A stretch of DNA of 64,000 nucleotides from CAIZWU01 sp942492905. Its GTDB lineage: Bacteria > Verrucomicrobiota > Verrucomicrobiia > Verrucomicrobiales > V1-33. A program made the position numbers and the translations under genes. Of this stretch, positions 34,057-42,300 are shown piece after piece. The stretch spans positions 3,534,001-3,598,000 of the forward strand of contig OW818657.1 of NCBI GenBank assembly GCA_942492905.1, written 5' to 3'. Positions within the stretch are counted from its first letter, which is position 1. Every line of letters starts with the position of its first letter. The notes under the pieces were generated by a model. That model worked only from the letters and a program-made list of their open reading frames with translations. It ran no database searches and was not told the origin of the DNA.

Positions 34057-35659
34057 ATTTTTTACGGAGCTTGTTACGGATGAGGATGGCGGAGAGATTC
34101 ATCACCACCACCAGCACGATCAGCAGAAGAGTCGTCGCGTAGACCATCGGCTTGGCGGCCTCGGCATCGGGCGATTGAAATCCCACATCATAAATATGGA
34201 AACCCAGATGCATGAACTTGCGTTCGGCATGGATAAAGGGTGCTTCCAGATCCAGCGGCAGGGATGGCGCCAGCTTGACCACTCCGACCAGCATCAGCGG
34301 GGCCACTTCGCCGGCCCCGCGGGCCATCGCGAGGATGACCCCGGTCAGCACACCCGGAGCGGAAGCGGGCAGCACCACGCGCTGGATGGTCTGCCATTTG
34401 GAGGCCCCGCAGGCCAAGGCAGCCTCACGCACGCCGCGGGGCACGGCCCCAAGGGCTTCCTCGGTGGCCACGATCATGACAGGCAGGGTGAGCAGGGCCA
34501 AGGTGAAGGAGGCCCAGAGAATCCCCCCGGTGCCGAAAGTGGGGGTGGGCAGTGCGCTGGCAAAGAACCATTCATCAATGTGATGGCCGATGGTATACAC
34601 AAAAAATCCCAGGCCGAAAACTCCAAACACGATGGACGGGACGCCCGCAAGATTGTTGACGGAGATGCGGACAATCCTGACCAGCAGTCCTTGTTTGGCA
34701 TATTCCCGCAGATAGATGGCCGCGATGACGCCCAGCGGAGTGACCAACAGGCTCATCAGGATCGTCATGACAAAGGTGCCGAAGATGGCAGGGAAAATCC
34801 CGCCCTCCATATTCGCCTCGCGGGGAGCCTCGCTGAGGAAGGCAAAAAACTGCCGGAAGGCCAACGCGAGCCGGCCGCCCTGGCTGAGTTTATTCGGCTG
34901 GTAAACGTGAAGAAGTTCGCCCACGGACTGGTCAAGTTCCCCACCGGAAGCCACGCGGACGCGGAGCACGTCCTTTGTCAGTGCGGCGCGCAGGCCGCGG
35001 GCTTGTTCCGCCAGCTTTTCATAATCGGCCTGCAGCACCGCCTTGGCGGCACGGTTCGTGGTTTCGCGGGAAGGATCTGTTTTGATTCCGTTTTCCAATT
35101 TCACCAGCTGCTTGCTGATGCGGCCGATCTCCTTGCGTTCCAGCGCGAGAAGCTGGCGGCGTTCGCCTCCGGCCTTTTCCAGGGCGGTTTCCAGGGCCGC
35201 AGGGAAATCCGCATCCGCCGCTTCAATCACTTTGCCATCGCGGGTGGTGAGGCGCACCGGGTAAAAAATCGCATCCCCATATTCCATCCGTTCGGCGACC
35301 ATCACCTCCAAAGGCTCCCGGGTGGAGACCACATCGCCGGAGGCCACAAAACGATAGGAAGTGCCGGGATCCTCCTTCGATTTGTTGCCGAAATGGACCA
35401 GCCATTCCTCCACCCCGGTCCTGACATTGCGCTGCCTGACCATCACCTCGCCGAGGGCCGGTCCGGAGCCGCTGGCCGAGCCTTCCCGGAGGGTAATTTC
35501 GAGGACGCGCTTGGGCCAGAACACCTGGGTCCCCCGGACGAGGATGAGACCGAGCAGGACCGCCACCATGACGATGCCGAGGGCCAGCCCCATCGCGGTC
35601 AGCCACACCTTGGCTTCGCCTTGCGGAGGCTTGGATTTCAGGGAGACAGCAGCAGCCAT
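34037..35659 (-). CDS. pstA: Phosphate permease PstA, long form (system 1)
   Basis: 540 residues from ATG 35659, which follows the pstC stop as TGA-C-ATG; ATG 35683 is possible. One N-terminal membrane helix (about 20-42) is followed by a ~230-residue extracytoplasmic region. The permease domain follows, with MTILMSLLVTPLGVIAAIYL, SVNNLAGVPSIVFGVFGLGFF and the ATPase-coupling EAALACGASKWQTIQRVVLP (EAA loop). Most PstA proteins are ~300 residues; long forms are known in gammaproteobacteria. The extra region contains a probable coiled-coil stretch (ERKEIGRISKQLVKLENG). Confidence 0.9.
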   Translation of the reverse strand: MAAAVSLKSKPPQGEAKVWLTAMGLALGIVMVAVLLGLILVRGTQVFWPKRVLEITLREGSASGSGPALGEVMVRQRNVRTGVEEWLVHFGNKSKEDPGTSYRFVASGDVVSTREPLEVMVAERMEYGDAIFYPVRLTTRDGKVIEAADADFPAALETALEKAGGERRQLLALERKEIGRISKQLVKLENGIKTDPSRETTNRAAKAVLQADYEKLAEQARGLRAALTKDVLRVRVASGGELDQSVGELLHVYQPNKLSQGGRLALAFRQFFAFLSEAPREANMEGGIFPAIFGTFVMTILMSLLVTPLGVIAAIYLREYAKQGLLVRIVRISVNNLAGVPSIVFGVFGLGFFVYTIGHHIDEWFFASALPTPTFGTGGILWASFTLALLTLPVMIVATEEALGAVPRGVREAALACGASKWQTIQRVVLPASAPGVLTGVILAMARGAGEVAPLMLVGVVKLAPSLPLDLEAPFIHAERKFMHLGFHIYDVGFQSPDAEAAKPMVYATTLLLIVLVVVMNLSAILIRNKLRKKYAAGTF

Positions 35660-35660
35660 G

Positions 35661-37961
35661 TCAGACGAGTTTGAATTTGTCACGCAGTCGCTGCCGGAGC
35701 AGCTCCGCTGCGGTATTGACGATGAATGTCAGGAAAAACAGCACGAGAGCCCCAAGGAACAGAGTGCGGTAGAGGGTGGAATGGACCGGCGCTTCCGGCA
35801 GTTCCGTTGCGATATTAGCGGAGAGGGTTCTCATGCCGTTGAAGAGGTTCCATTCCATGATGGGGGTATTGCCCGTAGCCATAACCACGATCATGGTCTC
35901 GCCCACCGCCCGGCCCAATCCGATCATGAGGGCGGAAAAAATCCCGGAACTGGCGATCGGCAGCACGATGGTCCGCAGGGTTTGCCAGCGGCTCGCCCCC
36001 AGCGCGGCGGAGGCGGCAGTGAGGGAAGCCGGCACATTGGAGAGAGCGTCCTCGGCGATGGTGAAGATGACCGGGATCACCGCGAATCCCATCATGAAGC
36101 CCACCACGAGGGAATTCCGCTGGTCGAACGGAGTGCCGCTGACCTGCGGCCACCAGAGGCGGAAATCTGCGGTGGTTTTGCCCGTGGCGGGATCCAGAAC
36201 CGGCTGCCCGGACGCGTCCTTCACCTGACAAATAATGGATTCCACCACCGGGCCGAGCTGCCACAGCCCCCAAGCCGCCAGCAGCATCACCGGGATGAAG
36301 GCCAGCCATTCGAGACCCGGCTGGATCAGGGCGCGGCGCTCGGCCGGGAGGCGGCTCCAGAGATTCCCCACCAGCACCGCCGTCAGCGGCACGCCCAGCA
36401 CCAGCATAAAAACCGAGGGCACCCGGTTCTCCAGAATAGGCGCAAGCCAGAGGGCCGCGAGGAAACCCAGCACCACCGAAGGCAGCGATGCCATGATTTC
36501 CATCATCGGCTTCACAATGCGCTTCACCTCCGGGCGCAGGAACTGGGCGGTGTAGATGGCCGCCAGCAGCGCTACCGGCACGGCGAATAACATCGCCCAG
36601 AAGGTTCCCTTGAGGGTGCCGTGGATCAACGGGCGCAAGGAGAGTTTGGGTTCAAAATCATCAGTGCCGCCAGTGGACTGCCAGGTATAGTCAGGATGGG
36701 TCGCCCCTTCATACCAGACCTTGCCGAAATAGGCGCGCCAGCCGGACTCAGGGTGCGGGTCATCAAGGGAAAAGCGGTGCAGTTTTCCGGAATCATCCAG
36801 CAGGACAAAGCTGGCTCCTTTGGCATCGATGGCCGCGCCCCTGACGTCAAAACCGACGTTTTCCTGCCAGCGCACCTCCTCGGTGGTGGAGTGGCGCAGG
36901 CTGACCTGAGGCCCACTTCCAGTCAGGAAAAGTTTATTGCGCTGGCTGCGGGCATAGAAACTGGCCGGGCCGGCGAGGGCCGGGAGTGATTTGGTTTTGA
37001 CAAAAACCCGCTGATCCCCGCCTTCGGGAACGAGGAGGCTGTAGATATCCATCGCCCCCCGGGCATCGGTCAGGACGAGGGAGACATCGCCGAAGATAAA
37101 ATCGATGGACGCGATGGCATTACTCTCACCGAACGGATGCCATTCCTGGCGTTTTTCCGGAGCACCACTGCCCAGATAAATATAGTCCACGAGGCCATCC
37201 GCAGTGGTGACAATCACAGAGTCGCCGGTGCGGGGCACCCGGAGCAGCTGCGGGGCTCCGGTCAGCATCGGCGTCAGATCCAGATCCGCATCCTTGGTTA
37301 GTTTTCCTTTGCCCATCAGGGAGCTTTTCTGCCGCAGCAGGATGGCATGCAGTTCCAGCTTCCCGCCGGTCTCCTGGAGGGCGGCGATGACTTTGGTATT
37401 GCCGCCGTCCCCAAAACCAACCTGCCGGATCGCCCCACGGGAGGTGCCGACCTCATAAAATTCCCCGGGAGTCAGGGAGGGCGTGATGCGGCGGCTGCCA
37501 TCCGGAGCAAACTCCGGGGCATAGTCCACCCGGAAGCTGCCAACCCGGCCATCCGAGGTGCCCACGACGACCAAATGATCCACGGAAATGAAGGAAGCCG
37601 CGGTGACCGCCGCGCCTTCCAGCAACGCCAGCGGGAGTTTCAGGGGCGGGTTTTTCCCGGCCGCATCCACAAAAACCACCTCCGGTCCACCATCATAATA
37701 AAAGGGCAATTCCGCCCACTCATCAATACCAAACACCAGCGGCACTTTGCCGGGCACGAAGTCCAACACCCCGATTTCCGCCACGCGGGCGGAGCGGAAC
37801 AGGGGCAGCACCTGGCTGACGATAAAAATGAAAATCCCGAAGACCGCCAGAATAATGCCCAGTCCGCCGGCTTTGATAGCCACGGTCATGAAGCGGTCAA
37901 AACGCAAAGTCGCCGGCGCGACTTGAAATCGTTCTGGAACCACAGGGGGAGAAGACGGCAT
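35661..37961 (-). CDS. pstC: Phosphate permease PstC, long form with extracytoplasmic domain (system 1)
   Basis: 766 residues from ATG 37961. A membrane helix at about 40-65 (GGLGIILAVFGIFIFIVSQVL) is followed by ~375 residues outside the membrane that look like a beta-propeller (VVVGTSDGRVGSFRVDY, LVDYIYLGSGAPEKRQEW, FVLLDDSGKLHRFSLD). The permease domain runs from about 445, with EIMASLPSVVLGFLAALWL and ALGASRWQTLRTIVLP (EAA loop). Such long PstC proteins occur with long PstA in some proteobacteria. The gene ends 1 bp from the pstA start. Confidence 0.9.
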   Translation of the reverse strand: MPSSPPVVPERFQVAPATLRFDRFMTVAIKAGGLGIILAVFGIFIFIVSQVLPLFRSARVAEIGVLDFVPGKVPLVFGIDEWAELPFYYDGGPEVVFVDAAGKNPPLKLPLALLEGAAVTAASFISVDHLVVVGTSDGRVGSFRVDYAPEFAPDGSRRITPSLTPGEFYEVGTSRGAIRQVGFGDGGNTKVIAALQETGGKLELHAILLRQKSSLMGKGKLTKDADLDLTPMLTGAPQLLRVPRTGDSVIVTTADGLVDYIYLGSGAPEKRQEWHPFGESNAIASIDFIFGDVSLVLTDARGAMDIYSLLVPEGGDQRVFVKTKSLPALAGPASFYARSQRNKLFLTGSGPQVSLRHSTTEEVRWQENVGFDVRGAAIDAKGASFVLLDDSGKLHRFSLDDPHPESGWRAYFGKVWYEGATHPDYTWQSTGGTDDFEPKLSLRPLIHGTLKGTFWAMLFAVPVALLAAIYTAQFLRPEVKRIVKPMMEIMASLPSVVLGFLAALWLAPILENRVPSVFMLVLGVPLTAVLVGNLWSRLPAERRALIQPGLEWLAFIPVMLLAAWGLWQLGPVVESIICQVKDASGQPVLDPATGKTTADFRLWWPQVSGTPFDQRNSLVVGFMMGFAVIPVIFTIAEDALSNVPASLTAASAALGASRWQTLRTIVLPIASSGIFSALMIGLGRAVGETMIVVMATGNTPIMEWNLFNGMRTLSANIATELPEAPVHSTLYRTLFLGALVLFFLTFIVNTAAELLRQRLRDKFKLV

Positions 37962-38018
37962 GACGGCGGGGGGGGGTGGAAAACGATTTTCCTGTCTGCA
38001 AGGCAATCCACTGAAGCA

Positions 38019-38051
38019 GGGCGGCTCCCGGCCAGGAATCCGGAGCCGCCC
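38019..38051 (-). promoter_or_regulatory. Strong hairpin between pstS and pstC (system 1)
   Basis: GGGCGGCTCC (38019-38028) and GGAGCCGCCC (38042-38051) form a perfect 10-bp GC stem with a 13-base loop in the 115-bp gap between pstS and pstC. No T-tract follows on the minus strand. A hairpin at this place usually protects the 3' end of pstS mRNA or partly attenuates transcription, giving excess binding protein over permease. System 2 has one in the equivalent place. Confidence 0.65.
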
Positions 38052-38076
38052 CAGTCGTGGCAGGTTGATCACAGAC

Positions 38077-39054
38077 CTATTTGGCAGTCGAAACCTCCGT
38101 GGCCACTTCCGCAGGGATCGGGAAATAACCATCCTTGACCACGATTTCCTGGCCTGCCCGCGAAACGGCAAACTTGAGGAATTCACCGGTCAGTTTATCC
38201 ATCGGGGCATTCGGCTTCTGGTTGATGTAGATGTAGAGGAAGCGGGCCATGGGATAGTCCCCTGACAGGCAATTGGCATAGTTGGCTTCGGCAAAGGGCT
38301 GGCCAGCCTTGGGGGCGAGTGGCACCGCCTTTACCCCGGAGGTCAGATACCCCATGCCCGAGTAGCCCAAGGCATAAACATCCGAGCCAATCCCCTGCAC
38401 CACGGCGCTGGAACCAGGCTGTTCCTTGACTGTGGCCTTGAAGTCACCCTTGGCCAGGGCGTGCTCCTTGAAGAACCCGTAGGTGCCGGAAGCGCTGTTG
38501 CGCCCGTAAAGGGAGATCGGTTTGCCGGCCCACGCTTTGAGGCCCAGATCGCCCCACTGGACGATATCCTTGCTACCTGCCTTGAAGGTGGAGGAAAAAA
38601 TCCCGTCCACCTGCTGCATGGTCAGGCCTTTGACCGGATTGTCCTTATGGGCAAAGACCGCGAGAGCATCGATCGCGACTTTCACTTCCGTTGGCTTATA
38701 GCCGAATTTCTTTTCGAACTTGTCGAGTTCATCCTGCTTCATGGCGCGGCTCATCGGTCCCAGCTGGGCGGTGCCTTCAATGAGGGCGGGAGGCGCGGTG
38801 GCGGACCCTTTGCCCTCAATCTGGACATTGACGTTGGGATACAATTTCTTGAAGCCCTCCGCCCAGAGCGTCATCAGATTGTTCAGGGTATCGGACCCAA
38901 TGGAGTTCAGGTTGCCGGAGATGCCGCTGACGGACTTATAGTCGGGGATGGCCGCATCCACGATCACCTTCTCAGCACGGGCTCCGAATGCGGTGACGCT
39001 TGCACAGATCAGCACCATCGGCAGTTTCTTCAAAAACACAGGACGTAGTTTCAT
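38077..39054 (-). CDS. pstS: Phosphate-binding protein PstS (system 1)
   Basis: 325 residues from ATG 39054, with a signal peptide (MKLRPVFLKKLPMVLICASVTAFGARA split at PMV). The mature protein has the PBP-like phosphate-binding fold: GSDTLNNLMTLWAEGFKKLYP, EGKGSATAPPALIEGTAQLGPMSR cut at ALI, FAHKDNP, LYGRNSASGTYGFFKEH and GYSGMGYLT. The SxTxSG-type ligand loop appears as RNSASGTYGFF. It captures phosphate in the periplasm for PstC/PstA. It is the first gene of the leftward operon, divergent from phoU. Confidence 0.9.
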   Translation of the reverse strand: MKLRPVFLKKLPMVLICASVTAFGARAEKVIVDAAIPDYKSVSGISGNLNSIGSDTLNNLMTLWAEGFKKLYPNVNVQIEGKGSATAPPALIEGTAQLGPMSRAMKQDELDKFEKKFGYKPTEVKVAIDALAVFAHKDNPVKGLTMQQVDGIFSSTFKAGSKDIVQWGDLGLKAWAGKPISLYGRNSASGTYGFFKEHALAKGDFKATVKEQPGSSAVVQGIGSDVYALGYSGMGYLTSGVKAVPLAPKAGQPFAEANYANCLSGDYPMARFLYIYINQKPNAPMDKLTGEFLKFAVSRAGQEIVVKDGYFPIPAEVATEVSTAK

Positions 39055-39166
39055 GACAGTTTTTAATAGGGTTTCAGAGGGCAGGTCAGGCTTCGGAAAG
39101 GATTCCCCAAGCGCCCTGCCACCCTGTAATTGATGCCGGAAAATGGGGCCCACCACAAACCCGGGT

Positions 39167-39186
39167 CCGTGACAATTCCGTCACGG
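39167..39186. promoter_or_regulatory. Palindrome CCGTGACAATTCCGTCACGG in pstS1/phoU1 divergon
   Basis: A perfect 7-bp inverted repeat with a 6-bp spacer, containing the core GTGAC-N6-GTCAC (39169-39184). It sits 115 bp upstream of pstS1 and about 150 bp upstream of phoU1. Closely related 16-bp dyads occur before pstS2 (40197-40212, 40313-40328) and phoU3 (45594-45609), so this is a candidate operator for a phosphate-responsive regulator. Confidence 0.55.
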
Positions 39187-39337
39187 CCAGCACTTCCATG
39201 CCCATTTCATCCGCATGGACCACCCTTGGTCCCTTGTCAAAAACGTCACATAATCCGATTCGACAACAGAATCGCCCTTGAGGTAGAAAGGCCCGGTTAC
39301 GTTCTTGTCACCAAGGGTCCATCGATTGCCTACGCTC

Positions 39338-40030
39338 ATGCCGTCCGCCTCCCGCCACATCCTCCGCGCCAATGAAGATGCCCTGTCCCTGCTGGAGGCG
39401 GAAATCAGGCACATGGGTGACCTCACCCTGGAAAACCTCCGCAATGCGGCCAACGGCCTGCTCGGACGCGATGTCGACCTCTGCAACCGGGCCATCGCGG
39501 ATGACAGCGCAGTGGATTTGCTGGAAAAGAAAATAGATTTTATGGGGATGGAGATCATCACCCGCTTCAGCCCTGTGGCAGTGGACCTGCGCCGCGTCAT
39601 TGCGAGCATGAAAGTCTCCACCGCCCTCGAACGCAGTTCCGACCACGCCGTCGGGCTGGGCCGCCGCGCCCGGCACATCTGTGGACGCCCGCCCGTCCCG
39701 GAAGCGGAAGGCCTCCGCGTTCTGGCCGACCTCGCGGCAAATGCCCTGCGGGACAGCATCGGGGCCTTTTGTGACGGCAATCTCCCGATGGCCCTGCGCC
39801 TCCAAGGCCGCAATACCAGCCTGGATGAAGCCCTGGATGCCTTCACCCAGCGCATCATCACCCAATTGGAAATCGATAGCAGCCAGGTGGAAAGCTATGT
39901 GGATCTGCTCTTCGCCACCCGTTGCCTCGGGCGCATCGGCGATCAAGCCATCAACATTGCCGAGGACACCATCTACTTCCTGACAGCCCAGGACATCCGC
40001 CACGGAGGCAAGCTGCCTGAGATCAGCTAG
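39338..40030 (+). CDS. phoU: Phosphate regulator PhoU (first copy)
   Basis: 230 residues from ATG 39338 (MPSASRHILRANEDAL). Two tandem three-helix PhoU repeats carry the metal-binding E/D-xxxD motifs: LERSSDHAVGLGRRA in the first half and RIGDQAINIAEDTIYFL in the second. PhoU restrains Pst uptake and signals phosphate status to the PhoR kinase; no phoR or phoB lies in the window. It is divergent from pstS1 and precedes the second pst operon by ~400 bp. It is one of three phoU paralogues here. Confidence 0.9.
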   Translation: MPSASRHILRANEDALSLLEAEIRHMGDLTLENLRNAANGLLGRDVDLCNRAIADDSAVDLLEKKIDFMGMEIITRFSPVAVDLRRVIASMKVSTALERSSDHAVGLGRRARHICGRPPVPEAEGLRVLADLAANALRDSIGAFCDGNLPMALRLQGRNTSLDEALDAFTQRIITQLEIDSSQVESYVDLLFATRCLGRIGDQAINIAEDTIYFLTAQDIRHGGKLPEIS

Positions 40031-40195
40031 GCCCCCAAGGGCCGCCACCGCCCCATCCTTCCCGGGCTCCGGCTGATCCTCCGTTCAAAACGGGGAGGGC
40101 AGTTTCCCGGCCCCGGATTTGGAGAGTCCTGCTTCCTCCGTGTGGAGGCTTCTCTGCGCGCGGTGCCGGGGAGGCCCTGCGGTTTCCGGGAATTC

Positions 40196-40213
40196 AGTGA
40201 CGCATTCGTCACT
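40196..40213. promoter_or_regulatory. Dyad AGTGACG-CATT-CGTCACT upstream of pstS2
   Basis: Perfect 7-bp arms with a 4-base centre. The internal GTGAC-N6-GTCAC (40197-40212) is identical in both half-sites and spacing to the dyad in the pstS1/phoU1 divergon. It lies 217 bp before pstS2. In RNA it could also act as a hairpin at the end of the phoU1 transcript. Confidence 0.45.
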
Positions 40214-40309
40214 CAGGCTGGTCGAAACCCCTTCTCCAGCCGGGCGGATGACCGTTTTTGCCGCATTTCCGGCCCCCCACCGGGCAGCAACCGCCAATCA
40301 CCCCGCCCC

Positions 40310-40329
40310 AATGTGACAAAATCGCCACA
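40310..40329. promoter_or_regulatory. Conserved 20-bp dyad site upstream of pstS2
   Basis: On the minus strand it reads TGTGGCGATTTTGTCACATT; the site at 45593-45612 reads TGTGCCGGTTTTGTCACATT, 18 of 20 identical. The core is GTGAC-N6-GCCAC on the plus strand. It ends 101 bp before pstS2, with a -10-like TAGACT ten bases downstream, an arrangement resembling activator sites that replace a -35 box. Confidence 0.55.
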
Positions 40330-40428
40330 CGAAGCTCTTAGACTATCTGCATCCTTCATGGTCTGACTCCTCACGCCGGGTGGCCGGTCCGACCCGCCCC
40401 CGTCATCACAACAGCAATCCCTTAAACT

Positions 40429-41298
40429 ATGAAAAAAATCTTCGCTCTGCCCATGATGGCAGCCCTCGCGTTTGGATTCACTTCCTGTGGCAGCAAGGAC
40501 GCCTCCAAAGCCACGGCCTCCATCAAAGTCTCCGGTTCCAACACCATGGCTCAGGTCAGCACCTCCTGGGCCGAAAACTTCGCCGGGGCCAAAGTCTCCG
40601 TAGGGGGCGGCGGGTCCGGGATCGGCATCGGCGAACTGACCGAAGGCCGTATCGACATCTGCACCAGCAGCCGGCCGATGAAGCCGGACGAAAAAGCCAA
40701 AATCAAGGAAAAGCAGGGCAAGGAGCCCGTCGAATTCGTGGTTGGTTACGATGCCTTGGCCATCTTCGTCAATCCCAGCAATCCTCTCAATGAGATTTCG
40801 GTGGAACAACTCAAGGAAATCTACCGCGAGGGTGGCAGCATCACCACCTGGGAACAGGTGGGACCCGGCGGACTGACCGGCCCGATCTCGGTGCTCGGTC
40901 GTGAGAACACCTCCGGCACCTACGAATTCATCCACGACGCGGTGGTCGGCAAAAATGCCGCGGGGGAAAAGGAAAAATTCCGCGGCAATATTTCCGCCCA
41001 AAGCAGTTCCCAGTCCATCATCGACAACCTGGCCACGGTGAAATCCGCCCTTGGTTATGACGGCATGGCCTTCAAAAATGAGAAGGTTAAGTGGTTGGCC
41101 GTGTCCAAAAAGGCCGGGGAACCTGCCATCCTGCCTGATGTGAATGATGCCCGCAGCGGGAAATACCCCCTCGCCCGCAAACTCTATCTCTACACTGTCG
41201 GCGAGCCCACCGGCGCCACCAAGGAATTTATTGACTTCGCCCTATCTGAAGCGGGACAAAAACTCCTTGCCGAGACTGGCTACGTGTCTCTTAAGTAG
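40429..41298 (+). CDS. pstS: Phosphate-binding lipoprotein PstS (system 2)
   Basis: 289 residues. The lipoprotein signal MKKIFALPMMAALAFGFTSC has lipobox FTSC, unlike the soluble PstS of system 1. The binding-protein fold shows IKVSGSNTMAQVSTSWAENF, GGGGSGIGIGELTEGRIDI, ICTSSRPMKPDE, GYDALAIFVNPSNPL and VLGRENTSGTYEFI; the SGSNT and SGTYEF loops contact phosphate in the family. It is membrane-anchored and delivers phosphate to PstC/PstA of the same operon. A strong hairpin follows the stop codon. Confidence 0.9.
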   Translation: MKKIFALPMMAALAFGFTSCGSKDASKATASIKVSGSNTMAQVSTSWAENFAGAKVSVGGGGSGIGIGELTEGRIDICTSSRPMKPDEKAKIKEKQGKEPVEFVVGYDALAIFVNPSNPLNEISVEQLKEIYREGGSITTWEQVGPGGLTGPISVLGRENTSGTYEFIHDAVVGKNAAGEKEKFRGNISAQSSSQSIIDNLATVKSALGYDGMAFKNEKVKWLAVSKKAGEPAILPDVNDARSGKYPLARKLYLYTVGEPTGATKEFIDFALSEAGQKLLAETGYVSLK

Positions 41299-41305
41299 AT
41301 CCTGT

Positions 41306-41350
41306 GGGACCAGCATGCACCAGCACGCTGGTCCCCTTTCCCCTTTTTTA
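41306..41350 (+). terminator. Terminator-like attenuator between pstS2 and pstC2
   Basis: GGGACCAGC (41306-41314) pairs with GCTGGTCCC (41327-41335), a 9-bp perfect stem with a 12-base loop, followed by CTTTCCCC and TTTTTT. It sits in the 65-bp gap before pstC2. As pstC2 lacks another promoter that I can see, partial read-through is likely, giving more PstS than permease. Confidence 0.7.
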
Positions 41351-41363
41351 TCCTTCAGCCTGC

Positions 41364-42299
41364 ATGAGCCGAACCCCCAGCCGCAGTTGGCGCGCCATCC
41401 TGTCCACCGCTACCGACAAGATCGAAAAACCCATCGAACTGCTGATCCGGGCCTGCGGCTGGAGTTCCATCGTGCTGGTCGCGGCTATCTTTTTCTTCGT
41501 TTTCTGGTACGCCGCCCCCTTGCTGCCCAAACTGGACTGGTTCGGTGAAAACGGGTTCTTCACCTCCACCAACTGGCACGCCAAGGATCGCGAAGGCGCC
41601 ACTTATGGGGTGCTCGCCATGATCGTGGGCAATTTTGCCGTGGCTGCGGTGGCCATGGTCATCGCCATTCCCCTCGGTTTGGCGGCCGCTGTTTATATCA
41701 GCGAATTTGCCGGCCCCCGGGCCAAGGAATGGTTCAAGGTCAGCATCGAGATCCTCGCCGCCATCCCCTCCATTGTCTGGGGTTTCATCGCCATCACCAT
41801 GATCGGGCCGCTGCTGATTAAATACACCGGAGCCACCATGGGGGCCAATCTGCTCAATGGTGGCATCGTTCTGGGATTGATGAGCGTGCCCCTGATCGTC
41901 TCCCTTGCGGAGGACTCCCTCCGCGCCGTGCCCGACAGTTTCCGCGAGGCCGCCATGGCACTCGGAGCCAACCGTTGGGAAATCGTTTACCGGGTGCTGT
42001 TCCCGGCCGCCCGCAGTGGCCTGATGGCCGCGTGCATGCTGGGTGTGGGCCGTGCCATCGGTGAAACCATGGCCGTGCTGCTGGCCACTGGAAACAAGAA
42101 CCAGATTCCCACTTCCCTCACTGATCCCATCACCACCCTGACCGCCACCATCGCCAGCGAAATGGGGGATGCCGAAGCGGGGAGTCCCCACGCCCAATCC
42201 CTTTTCACGATCGGCCTGCTGCTGCTGGTGATCACCTGCGCCATCAACCTGACGGCCAACCTCTTCATCCGGGGAAACAAGCGTAAATCAGCTGCCTGA
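41364..42299 (+). CDS. pstC: Phosphate permease PstC (system 2)
   Basis: 311 residues from ATG 41364, a normal-length PstC without the large extracytoplasmic domain of system 1. Six membrane helices are expected, including SSIVLVAAIFFFVFWYAAPL and VAAVAMVIAIPLGLAAAVYI. The family regions EILAAIPSIVWGFIAITMIG and the coupling loop EAAMALGANRWEIVYRVLFP are intact. It forms the translocation pore with PstA. Its stop is joined to the pstA2 start as TGA-C-ATG. Confidence 0.92.
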   Translation: MSRTPSRSWRAILSTATDKIEKPIELLIRACGWSSIVLVAAIFFFVFWYAAPLLPKLDWFGENGFFTSTNWHAKDREGATYGVLAMIVGNFAVAAVAMVIAIPLGLAAAVYISEFAGPRAKEWFKVSIEILAAIPSIVWGFIAITMIGPLLIKYTGATMGANLLNGGIVLGLMSVPLIVSLAEDSLRAVPDSFREAAMALGANRWEIVYRVLFPAARSGLMAACMLGVGRAIGETMAVLLATGNKNQIPTSLTDPITTLTATIASEMGDAEAGSPHAQSLFTIGLLLLVITCAINLTANLFIRGNKRKSAA

Positions 42300-42300
42300 C

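Larger units (their letters stand above)
40031..40428. other. 398-bp intergenic regulatory region before pstS2
   Basis: No gene is apparent. It contains a hairpin AGTGACG-CATT-CGTCACT (40196-40213), whose core is the GTGAC-N6-GTCAC dyad, and a second dyad at 40313-40328. TAGACT at 40339-40344, ten bases after the second dyad, is a plausible -10 element for pstS2. The region is GC-rich from 40031 to about 40190, with no further recognised structure. Confidence 0.6.

Noticed and set aside
39234..39254. TTGTCAAAAACGTCACATAA as a canonical Pho box upstream of phoU1
   Set aside because: The GTCA half-sites are 9 bp apart, not 11 as in the E. coli Pho box; kept only as a possible related site, not annotated.
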